Below, piece by piece: positions 11,355 to 19,997 of a stretch of DNA of 64,000 bases. The DNA comes from Sandaracinus amylolyticus (GTDB taxonomy: Bacteria; Myxococcota_A; Polyangia; Polyangiales; Sandaracinaceae). Within the stretch, counting starts at the first letter, position 1; each line of letters begins with the position of its first letter. Where the stretch lies: positions 4,526,001 through 4,590,000 of the forward strand of contig NZ_CP011125.1 in the NCBI RefSeq assembly GCF_000737325.1, in the 5' to 3' direction. The notes under the pieces were generated by a model. The model did no database searches. It was not told where the DNA came from and saw only the letters and a program-made list of their open reading frames with translations. The position numbers and the translations under genes were made by a program.

Positions 11355-12110
11355 ATGCTGGCGCGCGTGACGATCGAGCGAGAGAACGAGGCGAGCGTCA
11401 TCGACGCCGAGGTGACCACCGAGCCGGATCTCCATGCCGCAGAGATCGTGCGCGAGACCCCGCGCGCGCTCGCGCGTCCCGCGACCGGCGGGGTCGTCGT
11501 GTACGCGGCCGTCGCGGGCGCGGCGTCGGTCGTGCCGGTGCCGTTCGTCGATGCGATCCTCGCGAAGCTCGCGCGCGGCTCGGCGATGCGTCGCGTCGCC
11601 GCGCGTCGCGGCGTGCGGCTCACGCCGGAGGGACGCGCGGTGCTCGCGCGCCCCGGGCTCTCGTCGCCGCTCGGGAGCGCGCCTGCGCGCCTCTTGCGCT
11701 CCGCGATCACGCGCGCGCTCGCGCCGATCCGGATCGCCTCGCGCATCGAGGACGCGACCGCGACGTTCCTCTCGGCGCTGCTGCTCGATCACTACCTCGC
11801 GACGTCGGATCGCCGCGTGGGCGCGCCGCTCGGCGAGCTCGAGGCGACGATCGTGCGCAGCGCGATGGAGCAGGCGTGGGCCGACTCCGGGCTCGAGGCG
11901 CTGCGCACCGTGCCGGTCGGGATCGCGGAGCTGATCGCGCGCGCCGCGAAGGCCGCGTTCCAGCTCGACACCGAGGGGCGCGGCCCGGTCGAGCGCTTCG
12001 TCGACGCGCTGCTCGACGGCGCGGCCGACGCGCCCGACGATCTCGTGCAGCGCATGCGCGATCACTTCGACGCGGCGATCGCCGCGCGCTCCGGAGAGCT
12101 GGCGCGATGA
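11355..12110 (+). CDS. Hypothetical protein coupled to proB
   Basis: The 251-residue product is alanine/arginine-rich with one mildly hydrophobic stretch, VVVYAAVAGAASVVPVPFVD (about residues 48-67). Such a stretch resembles the short helical hairpin found in membrane-associated DUF697/EcsC-like proteins, but the rest does not clearly match them. The C-terminal half is helical and acidic. Its stop codon overlaps the proB start (ATGA at 12107-12110), so the two are translated together. The context might hint at a link to proline or stress metabolism, but this is inference only. The start ATG at 11355 is close to the prepilin peptidase start on the other strand, leaving about 35 bp for divergent promoters. 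Confidence 0.7.
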   Translation: MLARVTIERENEASVIDAEVTTEPDLHAAEIVRETPRALARPATGGVVVYAAVAGAASVVPVPFVDAILAKLARGSAMRRVAARRGVRLTPEGRAVLARPGLSSPLGSAPARLLRSAITRALAPIRIASRIEDATATFLSALLLDHYLATSDRRVGAPLGELEATIVRSAMEQAWADSGLEALRTVPVGIAELIARAAKAAFQLDTEGRGPVERFVDALLDGAADAPDDLVQRMRDHFDAAIAARSGELAR

Positions 12111-13198
12111 ACGAGCGGACGGCGCCCGACGGGCGTCGGGTGGTCGTGAAGGTCGGCAGCAAGTCGCTCGTGGGCGACGGCAGCGGGCCTCGCTTCGAGG
12201 CGCTCGCCAAGCAGATCGCCGCGCTGCGCGCGGAGCGTCGCGCGGTGCTCGTGGTGTCGTCGGGCGCGATCGCGCTGGGGCGCAGCGCGCTCGGGTTCGA
12301 CAAACGTCCGACGGAGATCGCGCAGCTCCAGGCGTGCGCCGCCGTCGGGCAGAGCCGGCTCATGCGCGCGTGGGAAGAGGCGTTCGCGCCCTACGGCGTG
12401 CCCGTCGCGCAGCTGCTGCTAACGCACGCGGATCTCGCGGATCGCGAGCGCTACCTGAACGCGCGCGCGGCGCTCGACGCGCTGTGGGAGCTCGGCGCGG
12501 TGCCGGTGATCAACGAGAACGACACCGTCGCGGTCGAGGAGATCAAGTTCGGCGACAACGACCAGCTCGCCGCGATGGTCGCGACGCTCGCGGGCGCGGA
12601 TCTGCTCGTGCTCCTGAGCGACGTCGAGGGCCTGCTCGATCGCGAGGGGAAGCGCGTGCCGCTCGTGAGCGACGTGAGCGAGGCGCTCGCGCTCGTCGGC
12701 GCGAGCTCGAGCGATCTCGGGACCGGCGGGATGGCGAGCAAGCTCGAGGCGGCGCGACGCGCCGCGAAGCGCGGCGTGCCGGTGGTGATCGCGGACGCGC
12801 GCGACGGTCGCGCGCTCGAGCGCGTGGTGTCGGGCGAGGACGTGGGCACGCTGATCGCGCCGCTCGGCGCGAAGCTCGCGAGCCGCAAGCACTGGATCGC
12901 GTTCACGCTGCGCCCGCGCGGCACGCTGCTGCTCGACGAGGGCGCGGCGAAGGCGATCCGCTCGGGCGGGCGCTCGCTGCTGCCCGCGGGCGTGATCGGG
13001 GTGCGCGGCGACTTCTCGCCGGGCGACGCGGTGACGCTGTGCGACGCGGCGGGCGCGGAGATCGCGCGCGGCCTCGCGCGCTACGGCACGCGCGACGTCG
13101 CGAAGCTCGCGGGCGCGAACACGCGGGACATCGCGTCGATCCTCGGCTTCCACGGCGGCGACGAGATCGTCCACCGCGACGACCTCGTGGTGCTCTGA
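12107..13198 (+). CDS. proB: Glutamate 5-kinase
   Basis: Catalyses the ATP-dependent phosphorylation of glutamate, the first step of proline synthesis, in the cytoplasm. The product is 363 residues. The amino-acid kinase domain has VVVKVGSKSLV at the start, VVSSGAIALGRSALG, the substrate loop NENDTVAVEEIKFGDND and ADLLVLLSDVEGL. The C-terminal part from about residue 275 (GTLLLDEGAAKAIRSGGRSL) is a PUA domain, as in the long form of the enzyme, which in relatives is feedback-inhibited by proline. The start is fixed by a 4-base ATGA overlap with the preceding gene. proA is not in the window. Three 81-bp tandem repeats begin 9 bp after its stop codon. Confidence 0.96.
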   Translation: MNERTAPDGRRVVVKVGSKSLVGDGSGPRFEALAKQIAALRAERRAVLVVSSGAIALGRSALGFDKRPTEIAQLQACAAVGQSRLMRAWEEAFAPYGVPVAQLLLTHADLADRERYLNARAALDALWELGAVPVINENDTVAVEEIKFGDNDQLAAMVATLAGADLLVLLSDVEGLLDREGKRVPLVSDVSEALALVGASSSDLGTGGMASKLEAARRAAKRGVPVVIADARDGRALERVVSGEDVGTLIAPLGAKLASRKHWIAFTLRPRGTLLLDEGAAKAIRSGGRSLLPAGVIGVRGDFSPGDAVTLCDAAGAEIARGLARYGTRDVAKLAGANTRDIASILGFHGGDEIVHRDDLVVL

Positions 13199-13206
13199 AG
13201 CGCGTC

Positions 13207-13449
13207 GTCGCGAGGCGGAAATTCTCGTCGCGACACGCTCGCGACTCGTCGCGAGACGAGATTTCCGGTCGAGAGACGCCGGAGCTCGTCGCGAGACGGA
13301 AATTCTCGTCGCGAGACGCTCGCGACTCGTCGCGAGGCGAGATTTCCGGTCGAGAGACGCCGGAGCTCGTCGCGAGACGGAAATTCTCGTCGCGACACGC
13401 TCGCGACTCGTCGCGAGGCGAGAATTCCGGTCTTGGCACGCCGGAGCTC
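13207..13449. repeat. Three tandem 81-bp repeats with internal dyad symmetry
   Basis: Units at 13207-13287, 13288-13368 and 13369-13449 are nearly identical (a few substitutions each), and a decayed partial fourth copy runs to about 13500. Each unit begins GTCGCGAG and ends GCCGGAGCTC. Inside each, GGAAATTCTCG near the left and CGAGATTTCC near the right are near-perfect inverted complements, flanking CTCGCGACTCGTCGCGAG, so each unit can fold into a long hairpin. The unit is 27 codons long, so both strands stay open through the array (minus-strand frames repeat FRLATSSGVSRPE), but no start or family supports a gene. The remainder to 13653 shows nothing further. It may act as a terminator or be a spreading repeat family. 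Confidence 0.85.
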
Positions 13450-13653
13450 GTCGCGAGAGCAGAATTCCCGTCGAAAGACGGATTCTCCTGGTCGCGAGAC
13501 TGCCTGCACCGCCTCGAGACGCACGCTCGCCCGAGTACGTCACCGAACGTGGATGGGGTCGAGGGATCACAGCTCGGCTCGCCCGCCGGCCCTCCCGTCC
13601 GCGCGATTCGCGCGCTCCCGTCCGGGACCGTCGGACGAGCACTCCGGCAGGGG

Positions 13654-13992
13654 TCAACGGGTGCGGACGTCGATGCGCACGACGTCGGAGCGCGTCGCGC
13701 CGCCGCGCGTGAGCGCGAACTGCGCCGAGACCTGCTGGCCGGGGCGCAGATCGCGCACGTCGCCGGGGAAGCCGTCGATCGTGATCAGCGTCTGCGGGCT
13801 CAGCCGTCCGGTGCGCTCGCCGCTCGCGGCGCGGATCACGATCGCGTTCTGCGCGGTGTCGATGCGCTCGATCGTGCCGGTGACCGTCGCGTCCTGGGCG
13901 CGCGCGCTCGACGCGAAGACGGGCAGGGCGAGCAGGGCGACGAACGAACGGCGCAGCATCGGACGATCTGGTGCCACGGATCGCGAGGTCAC
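13654..13992 (-). CDS. Small exported beta-rich protein
   Basis: From the inner ATG at 13959 the protein begins MLRRSFVALLALPVFASSARAQ, a clear signal peptide with an ARAQ cleavage region, so it is exported. The GTG at 13992 overlaps the stop codon of the HEAT gene (GTGA) and would add eleven residues, so either start is possible. The mature part of about 80 residues is beta-rich with TVTGTIERIDTAQNAIVIRA and PGDVRDLRPGQQVSAQF. This resembles the OB-like DUF5666 type of exported protein, in which VxGxIxxID and DLxxGxxV are common. The function is unknown. It is the last gene of the tetR-holB-metG-HEAT operon. Confidence 0.75.
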   Translation of the reverse strand: MTSRSVAPDRPMLRRSFVALLALPVFASSARAQDATVTGTIERIDTAQNAIVIRAASGERTGRLSPQTLITIDGFPGDVRDLRPGQQVSAQFALTRGGATRSDVVRIDVRTR

Positions 13993-15047
13993 GCGAGCAG
14001 CTCTCTCGCGCGCGCACCGGCCTCGTCGTCGCGCGCCGCGAGGCGCTCGAGCGCGGCGCGCGCCTCGGTGCTGTCGGTTGCGAAGCGAGCGAGCGTCTCG
14101 GCGATCGCGACCGGATCGGCGCCGCGCGGGCGATCCGCGAGCGCGACGATCTCGGGCACCAGCGCGGCGATGCGCTGCTCGCCGATCGCGACCACGGCGT
14201 AGGTGCGCCCGTCGGCGCGCAGCGCCTTGAGCACGCTGCGCAGGCCCTCGACGCCGCGCTCGTCGCCGGCGCGCGCGAGCGCCGCCGAGGCAGCGGCCTT
14301 GAGCATCAGCGGCTTGAGGAACGCGCGGGCGATGCGCGCGAGATCGTCGCGCGCCGCGCCCTTCGGCGAGAGGGAGCCCAGCGCTTCGGCAGCGGCGAGG
14401 CCGCGCTCGGGATCGTCGAGCAAGCGGCGCAGCGTCGGGATCGCGCGATCGTCGCCGAGCGTCGCGAGCGCGAGCGCCGACTCGGCGCGCACTTCGGCGC
14501 TGGGATCGTCGAGCCGCGCCGCGAGCGCGTCGCGCGACGCCGGTCGATCACCGAGCAGCGCGAGCGAGCTCGCGGCGTGGGCGCGCACCCGCGCATCGTC
14601 GTCGTCGAGGCGGCTCATCACGTGGCCGGGCGCGCGCTCCGGCGAGAGCTCGGCGATCGCCGCGACGGCCTGGAAGCGCACCTCGGGCCGCGGATCGCCG
14701 AGCGCCGCGATCACCGCCTCGAGCGCGCGCTCACCGCCGATCTCGGCGCACGCGATCAGCGCGACCTCGCGCACGACCGGGTCCTCGTCGCGCTCGAGCT
14801 TCGCGAGGATCGCGTCGATCGACGCGTCGTCGCGAAGGCGTCCGAGCGCGACGAGCGCGGCGACCCGCACCACCGCGGCCTCGTCGTCGAGCCGCGTGCG
14901 CGCGGCCTCGATCGCGCGGGCGCGGAGCTCGTCGGTCTCGACGGTCGCGAGCACCTCGAGCGCCGCCGCGCGCGCCTCGGGCGTGCGCGCCGCGACGTCG
15001 CGGAGCGCAGCTTCGACCGTGGGCGCGAGCGGCGGAGGGACGAACAT
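13989..15047 (-). CDS. HEAT-repeat protein
   Basis: The 352-residue product is made almost wholly of HEAT/PBS-lyase-type helical repeats of about 30 residues. Typical units are DDEAAVVRVAALVALGRLRD, DEDPVVREVALIACAEIG, DPRPEVRFQAVAAIAEL and DPSAEVRAESALALATLGDD. No signal peptide is present, so it is cytoplasmic. Such superhelices bind partner proteins; the PBS-lyase-like subtype is also found in scaffold proteins with no enzyme activity, and no catalytic motif is seen here. It lies 4 bp after metG and overlaps the following gene by 4 bp, so it is part of the operon. Its repeat type is like that of the exported HEAT protein at 34683, although that one carries a signal peptide. Confidence 0.88.
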   Translation of the reverse strand: MFVPPPLAPTVEAALRDVAARTPEARAAALEVLATVETDELRARAIEAARTRLDDEAAVVRVAALVALGRLRDDASIDAILAKLERDEDPVVREVALIACAEIGGERALEAVIAALGDPRPEVRFQAVAAIAELSPERAPGHVMSRLDDDDARVRAHAASSLALLGDRPASRDALAARLDDPSAEVRAESALALATLGDDRAIPTLRRLLDDPERGLAAAEALGSLSPKGAARDDLARIARAFLKPLMLKAAASAALARAGDERGVEGLRSVLKALRADGRTYAVVAIGEQRIAALVPEIVALADRPRGADPVAIAETLARFATDSTEARAALERLAARDDEAGARARELLA

Positions 15048-15051
15048 CCGA

Positions 15052-17079
15052 TCACTTCACTTTGACGCCCGGGGTGATCTCCTTGTCGGGCGAGAGCACG
15101 CTGAGGCCCGCGTCGTCGCTCACCGCGAGCACCATGCCGTGCGACATGCGGCCCATCATCGCGCGCGGCGCGAGGTTCACGACCACCGCGATGCGACGGC
15201 CGACGAGCTGCTCCGGCTCGTAGTGCTTGCCGATGCCCGCGAGGATCGTGCGCGGCTCGGGCTCGCCGATGTCGACCTTCAGCTCGAGGAGCTTGTCGCT
15301 CTTGGGCACGCGCTCGCCGCTCTTCACGAGCCCGAGCCGCATGTCGACCTTCACGAGATCGTCGATCGAGATCACGCCCTCGGGCAGGGCGGCGGCTTCC
15401 TTCTTCGGTGCTTCGGGCTTCGCTTCCATCTTCTTCTCGCTCTTGCTCTTCGCGGCGGGCGTGCCCGCCGACGTCTTCTTCAGCGCGTCCGGCAACGGCG
15501 CGCCCAGGCGCTCGTAGATCGCGCGCTGCTGGTCCTCGTCGAAGCGCGGGAAGAGCGGCGCGCCGGGGCGCACGCTGGTCCCCCCGACGAGCCCGCCCCA
15601 CGCGCTCGGCCACGCGTCGAGCCCGACCGTCGGCATCAGCGCCGGCAGGCCGAGCTGCGTGCGCATCGCGTCGGCCTTCTCGGGCAGGAAGGGCCAGAGC
15701 ATCACGCTCAGCCAGCGCAGCGACTCGAGCACCGCGTAGCAGACCTCCTCCAGCCTCCGGGTGTCGCCCTTCTTCGCGAGCTGCCACGGCTCGGTCTGAT
15801 CGACGTACTTGTTCGCCGCCGCGACGAGCTCCCAGATCGCCTCGAGCGCGCGGTGCGGCGCGATGTCGTCGAGCAGCTGTCCCGCGCGCTTCGCGGCGCG
15901 CTCCGCGGTCTGCACGAGCTCCTTCTCGCGATCTCCGAGCGCGCTCGCGTCGATGCGCGGGATGCGGCCTTCGAGGCTCTTGGGGACGATGCTCGAGACG
16001 ATGCGGTTCAGCAGGTTGCCGAGCCCGTTGCCGAGATCGCCGTGATACCGCGCGAGCAGGTTCTGGTGGCTGAAGTCGCCGTCCTGACCGAACGCGATGT
16101 CGCGCATCAGGTAGTAGCGGAGCGCGTCGGCGCCGACCGCGTCGGCGATGGGCTCGGGCGGGAGGAAGTTGCCCTCCGTCTTGCTCATCTTCGCGCCGTT
16201 CACCGTCATCCAGCCGTGCGACCAGACCTGCGACGGCGGCGGCAGCCCGGCGCTCATCAGGAACGCGGGCCAGTACACGGCGTGGAAGCGGAGGATGTCC
16301 TTGCCGACGAGGTGCACCGCGCGCGCGTTCGGCTCCCAGAACTCCGCGTAGAGCGGCGCGCGATCACCGCCGAGCGCGCTGATGTAGTTCGAGAGCGCGT
16401 CGAACCACACGTACATCACGTGGTCGGGCGCGCCGGGCACGGGGATGCCCCAGCGGAACGTGGTGCGCGAGAGCGAGAGGTCGCGCAGCCCCTCGCGCAC
16501 GAACGACTTCACCTCGTTGAAGCGGCCCTCGGGGCGCACGAAGTCGGGGTGCGACTCGTAGAACGCGAGGAGCTTGTCGGTGTACTTCGAGAGCCGGAAG
16601 AAGTAGCTCGGCTCCTTCACGCGCTCGACGGGACGGCCGGTGGGCGCCTTGCCGTCGACGAGCTCCTTCTCGGTGTAGAACGTCTCGTCGGCGACCGAGT
16701 ACCAGCCCTCGTACTCACCGAGGTAGATGTCGCCGGCGGCCTCGCAGCGCCGCCACATCTCCTCCGCGAACTGCATGTGCCGCGGCGACGTGGTGCGGAT
16801 GAAGTCGTCGTACTCGCAGTGGAGCGCTTCCCAGCACTGCCGGAACGCCGGGATCATGCGGTCGCAGTACTCGGCCGGGGGGAGGCCCTGCTCGGCGGCG
16901 ACGCGCTCGATCTTCTGCCCGTGCTCGTCGGTGCCGGTCAGGAAGCGCGCGTTGCGCCCGCGCACCCGCGCGTAGCGCGTGAGCACGTCGGCGGCGACGG
17001 TCGAGTAGGCATGCCCGATGTGGGGCTTGCCGTTGACGTAGTAGATGGGCGTCGTGACGTAGAAGGGCTTCGCTTGCAT
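15052..17079 (-). CDS. metG: Methionyl-tRNA synthetase
   Basis: Charges tRNA-Met and initiator tRNA in the cytoplasm. The product is 675 residues from the ATG at 17079, which precedes FYVTTPIYYVNGKPHIGHAY (class I HIGH-type signature PHIGHAY). The second signature is KMSKTEGNF near residue 297. The region after the first motif (GWYSVADETFYTEKEL) lacks cysteine knuckles, so it is the zinc-free type. A lysine/alanine linker (about 540-570) leads to a C-terminal tRNA-binding OB domain of the EMAPII/Trbp111 type (DDLVKVDMRLG ... NLAPRAMMGRMSHGM). The open frame extends upstream of 17079 but is not conserved. It lies between holB and the HEAT gene. Confidence 0.97.
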   Translation of the reverse strand: MQAKPFYVTTPIYYVNGKPHIGHAYSTVAADVLTRYARVRGRNARFLTGTDEHGQKIERVAAEQGLPPAEYCDRMIPAFRQCWEALHCEYDDFIRTTSPRHMQFAEEMWRRCEAAGDIYLGEYEGWYSVADETFYTEKELVDGKAPTGRPVERVKEPSYFFRLSKYTDKLLAFYESHPDFVRPEGRFNEVKSFVREGLRDLSLSRTTFRWGIPVPGAPDHVMYVWFDALSNYISALGGDRAPLYAEFWEPNARAVHLVGKDILRFHAVYWPAFLMSAGLPPPSQVWSHGWMTVNGAKMSKTEGNFLPPEPIADAVGADALRYYLMRDIAFGQDGDFSHQNLLARYHGDLGNGLGNLLNRIVSSIVPKSLEGRIPRIDASALGDREKELVQTAERAAKRAGQLLDDIAPHRALEAIWELVAAANKYVDQTEPWQLAKKGDTRRLEEVCYAVLESLRWLSVMLWPFLPEKADAMRTQLGLPALMPTVGLDAWPSAWGGLVGGTSVRPGAPLFPRFDEDQQRAIYERLGAPLPDALKKTSAGTPAAKSKSEKKMEAKPEAPKKEAAALPEGVISIDDLVKVDMRLGLVKSGERVPKSDKLLELKVDIGEPEPRTILAGIGKHYEPEQLVGRRIAVVVNLAPRAMMGRMSHGMVLAVSDDAGLSVLSPDKEITPGVKVK

Positions 17080-17146
17080 CGCTCTGCTGCTCGCGCGTCG
17101 AGGGACGCCGAGCGTACATGCGCACCGCGCGCGCGCCAGAGCCCTT

Positions 17147-18142
17147 CTACCTGCCGATCTCGAAGAGCACGCGACCGAGGAGGATCTCCTTGTTCGCGTT
17201 CTGCTCGAGGCGCTCCTCGGCGTCCCGGATGCGCTCGCACGCGCGCGCCGCGCGATCGGCGCCGACCGCGGCGGCACGCGCGCGGATGCGCTCGGCCTGG
17301 TGGCGGAACGCGAGCGCCTCGTCGGGCACGCCGAGCGCGGCGGCGGCGACGTCGCGGTAGTACGTGCTCAGCGCGTCGAGGACGTGCTCGACGTCGGCCT
17401 TCTTCGCGAGCTCCTCCGCGAGCCCGATCAGCTCGCCGGGCACGCCGCGCGACGTGACCTCGTCGATGCGCAGCGCGCCGTCGAGGAGCGCGTCGGCCGC
17501 GCCTTCCTTCGAGAGCGAGAGCGCACGATCGGCGCGCCCATCCGCGAGCGCGATCGCGGCGGTGCGGTGCGCGGCGTCGGCGCTCTCGCGATCGAGGATC
17601 GTCGCGAGCGCGCTCGGTGGAAGGCGCGCGAAGCGGACCTTCTGGCACCGCGAGCGGATCGTGACGAGCAGGCGATCGGGGCGCTCGGCGAGCAGCACGA
17701 AGTGCACGCCGGGGCGCGGCTCCTCGAGCGTCTTGAGCAGCGCGTTCGCGCCCTCGGGGTGGTTCTCGGGGAACGAGACGTCGGCCTCGGGCAGGACGAG
17801 GAACGCGTGCTTCGCCTCGAACGGCGCGTACTGCGCGAAGGGCAGGATCTGCTCGCGCACCGTGTCGACCTGGATGTTGCGATCGCCCTCGTCGCGCGGT
17901 CGGAAGAGGCGCACGTCGGGGTGGGTGCCCGCGGCGATGCGGCGCATCACCTCGGCGCGCGAAGGCTCGGGCACGTCGGCGGTGAGGACCGCCTGGGCGA
18001 GCGCGATCGCCGCCTTCTGCTTGCCGACGCCGCTCGGCCCTTCGAAGAGGTACGCCGACGGCAGGCGATTGCGCGTCACCGCAGCGCGCAGGATCGCGAC
18101 CGCGGTGTCCTGCGCGAGGATCGGGTCGAAGGGATCGCTCAT
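17147..18142 (-). CDS. holB: DNA polymerase III delta' subunit
   Basis: A clamp-loader subunit that helps load the sliding clamp during replication. The 331-residue product starts MSDPFDPILAQDTAVAILRA and carries an AAA+ fold: Walker-A-like GPSGVGKQKAA (about residues 36-46), the sensor region NALLKTLEEPRPGVHFVLL and the SRC motif RSRCQKVRF. A C-terminal helical domain follows. The ATG overlaps the stop codon of the TetR gene by 4 bases (ATGA), showing co-translation. In many bacteria holB pairs with tmk, which is absent here; a TetR regulator takes that place. The downstream gene is metG after 67 bp. Confidence 0.93.
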   Translation of the reverse strand: MSDPFDPILAQDTAVAILRAAVTRNRLPSAYLFEGPSGVGKQKAAIALAQAVLTADVPEPSRAEVMRRIAAGTHPDVRLFRPRDEGDRNIQVDTVREQILPFAQYAPFEAKHAFLVLPEADVSFPENHPEGANALLKTLEEPRPGVHFVLLAERPDRLLVTIRSRCQKVRFARLPPSALATILDRESADAAHRTAAIALADGRADRALSLSKEGAADALLDGALRIDEVTSRGVPGELIGLAEELAKKADVEHVLDALSTYYRDVAAAALGVPDEALAFRHQAERIRARAAAVGADRAARACERIRDAEERLEQNANKEILLGRVLFEIGR

Positions 18143-18771
18143 GACGAAGGAGGCGGCGCGAGCTCGAACAGCGCGCCCGCCATCGACTCGACGGCCTTCA
18201 CGAGCTCGCCCGAGTCGATCGCGTGATCGTCGACGAAGTGCTGCATCACGAGCCCGTCGAGCAGCCCGACGAGGATGCGCGGCAGGAGCTCGGGCGCGAC
18301 CTTCGGACGCAGCCCGACGCGCGCGAGGTTCGGCAAGAGGCGCTCGTTCACCTGCTCGGCGGCGGTGCGGTAGTACTCGGCGAGGCGAGGGCGAAGCGCG
18401 GGATCGTAGAGCGCCTGGGCGAGCAGATCGGCGATGACCGCGACCTCGTCGGTGCGCGTGCGACGCACCTCCCAGAGCTCGCGGATCGCGGTGCGCATCG
18501 CCTCGAAGAGGTCGACCTGGAACGGGTCGCTCGCCGCCTGCTCCCACGCCGAGAGCGTGCGGTCGGTGATCGTCGAGAGCGCGTTCTCGAGCACCTTCTC
18601 GACGAGCGACTCCTTCGTCGGGAAGTGATAGTGGAGCGCGCCCTTCGACATCCCGGCCTCGCGCGCGATGTCGAGCAGCGACGTGCGCGCGTAGCCCTTC
18701 TGGGCGAGCACCCGCGTCGCGGCCGCGACGATCTGCGCTGCGCTCTTCTCGGATTTCGGATAGGGCGGCAC
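18139..18771 (-). CDS. TetR-family transcriptional regulator
   Basis: The product of about 210 residues begins with PPYPKSEKSAAQIVAAATRVL and then the TetR helix-turn-helix DIAREAGMSKGALHYHF (about residues 33-49), followed by a TetR C-terminal ligand domain rich in Leu and Arg. The start chosen is GTG 18771, which gives the usual short leader before the DNA-binding domain; upstream in-frame codons run into the lipoprotein gene. It overlaps holB by 4 bp. Its ligand and target genes are not visible. It may repress its own operon, which would place holB and metG under unusual control, or it may act elsewhere and merely be co-transcribed. Confidence 0.9.
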   Translation of the reverse strand: MPPYPKSEKSAAQIVAAATRVLAQKGYARTSLLDIAREAGMSKGALHYHFPTKESLVEKVLENALSTITDRTLSAWEQAASDPFQVDLFEAMRTAIRELWEVRRTRTDEVAVIADLLAQALYDPALRPRLAEYYRTAAEQVNERLLPNLARVGLRPKVAPELLPRILVGLLDGLVMQHFVDDHAIDSGELVKAVESMAGALFELAPPPSS

Positions 18772-18800
18772 GCGCTCGGAGATTCCGTGTCCGAGAGAGC

Positions 18801-19097
18801 TCAGCGCAGCGGCTGGCACGCGCGCGTGGCGAACGCGCCGGTCACGCCGCGGCACTCCTGGCCTTCGGGGCAGTCGCTCTCGTCGACGCAGACCGCGCGG
18901 CAGGTGTAGGTCTCCCACACCGGATCGGCCGGGTCCCCGGTCTCCGACGCATCCGTCGCGCACACCGCGTCGTCGACGCAGTCCTCCGTGCTCCCCGGAC
19001 GCTCGCACGCCTCGCCCACGGCTCCCGCTCCGCTGCAGCCGGCGAGCGCGAGGAGGGTGGCGATCACGAGCGAGCACGGGAGCCAGGACGAGCGCAT
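18801..19097 (-). CDS. Small cysteine-rich lipoprotein
   Basis: A 98-residue protein with a lipoprotein signal: MRSSWLPCSLVIATLLALAG followed by C21 (lipobox LAGC). The start is supported by GGAGGT five bases before the ATG. The mature part has about eight cysteines in short spaced pairs (EACERPGSTEDCVDDAVC, YTCRAVCVDESDCPEGQEC), the style of small disulfide-rich surface modules common in myxobacterial lipoproteins. It is probably anchored in the outer membrane facing the periplasm or outside. The function is unknown. It lies upstream of the TetR gene with 29 bp between, so it may feed the same transcript. Confidence 0.85.
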   Translation of the reverse strand: MRSSWLPCSLVIATLLALAGCSGAGAVGEACERPGSTEDCVDDAVCATDASETGDPADPVWETYTCRAVCVDESDCPEGQECRGVTGAFATRACQPLR

Positions 19098-19151
19098 GGG
19101 GGACCTCCGGAGAGCGGCAGTACTACCCGAGCCGGGCCGCGCGGTGCAAGC

Positions 19152-19619
19152 GTGCCCCTGGGCGTGGAGCGTTGTGGCGTGCGTGCACGCGTCGATGTGG
19201 CGGCGATCGTGCACACCACCGACTCGCTGATCGGCCAGCCTCGGGTCGCCGTGATCGACGACCGACCACCGCGGGTGAACCTCGTCCTGCGGACTCTCGC
19301 CGGAGCGCGCTTCCGCGCGCGCGGCTTCACCTCGCCACGCGAGGCCCTCGACGTCCTGGCGTCCGTCCGTTTCGACGCCGTGATCACCGACCATCGCATG
19401 GGCGAGTTCGACGCGACCACGCTCTGCGCGCGCCTCCGCGACAAGCACGGAGCCCAGGCGCCGCGCGTCGTGTTGCTCACGCGCTCCATCCACGACGTGA
19501 TGATCCCCGACCGCGAGCTCTTCGCGAGCATCCTCGAGAAGCCGGTCTCGCCCGCGGGTCTGCTGGTCGCGATCGAGCGGGCGCTCGCGCCGGTCCGCGC
19601 GGCGCGCCGGCTCGCCTGA
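19152..19619 (+). CDS. Stand-alone receiver (response-regulator) domain protein
   Basis: A single receiver domain with no output domain. The acidic pocket is VAVIDDRPPR, the phosphoacceptor Asp is in VITDHRMGEF, the Thr switch is in VVLLTRS and the Lys is in EKPVSPAGL. It would be phosphorylated by a histidine kinase not present in this window. The start is uncertain: GTG 19152 gives 155 residues, while GTG 19197 (VAAIVHTTDSLIGQP) gives a leader of more normal length. It is one of four receiver-only proteins between 19152 and 21370. The loop after the first acidic pair (RPPRVN) is unusual. Confidence 0.85.
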   Translation: MPLGVERCGVRARVDVAAIVHTTDSLIGQPRVAVIDDRPPRVNLVLRTLAGARFRARGFTSPREALDVLASVRFDAVITDHRMGEFDATTLCARLRDKHGAQAPRVVLLTRSIHDVMIPDRELFASILEKPVSPAGLLVAIERALAPVRAARRLA

Positions 19620-19624
19620 GCGCG

Positions 19625-19939
19625 CTACTCCTCGTCCTCGCGCTCTCCGATCTCGTCGTCGTGCAGCCACGAAGCCGGGGGGCTCGAGGGCGCGGTGATG
19701 ACGGCCGCGGCGCGGTAGTGCTCGTCGATCGTTCCGTCGGGGGCGCGCGTCCACTCGAGCACGGGCTCGCCCCAGGCGTTCCGCAGGACCACCCGCGTGC
19801 CGTTCGGTCGCGAGTGGAGGAGCTCGCGCGCGAGCTTCGCGAGGTCGGCCCCCGGCGCGATCGTCGTCACCACCCGCGGAATCTCCCCCTCGAGGAGCAC
19901 TGCGATCCGCGCCACACGGGACTGCGTCCTCTTGCGCAT
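19625..19939 (-). CDS. Hypothetical protein, 104 residues
   Basis: A small basic-to-acidic protein beginning MRKRTQSRVARIAVLLEGEI and ending in an acidic tail (HDDEIGEREDEE). The middle has NAWGEPVLEWTRAPDGTIDE, which looks like a short beta-meander. No signal peptide, membrane helix or family is recognised. It converges on the receiver gene at 19152 with only five bases between stops and follows the two-receiver operon on the same strand after 58 bp. Codon bias supports coding, but the function is unknown. Confidence 0.6.
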   Translation of the reverse strand: MRKRTQSRVARIAVLLEGEIPRVVTTIAPGADLAKLARELLHSRPNGTRVVLRNAWGEPVLEWTRAPDGTIDEHYRAAAVITAPSSPPASWLHDDEIGEREDEE

Positions 19940-19997
19940 CGAGCCCCCAGGATAGCCGCGTGCTCCAGACCGTGTGCGGGAATCACGTCGGCTGCGC

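Noticed and set aside
13207-13500. CRISPR-like array
   Set aside because: Repeats are directly adjacent with no unique spacers, and there are no cas genes nearby.
17080-17277. N-terminal extension of metG
   Set aside because: The 66 extra residues are Arg/Ser-rich and unlike any MetG; the family start is at 17079.
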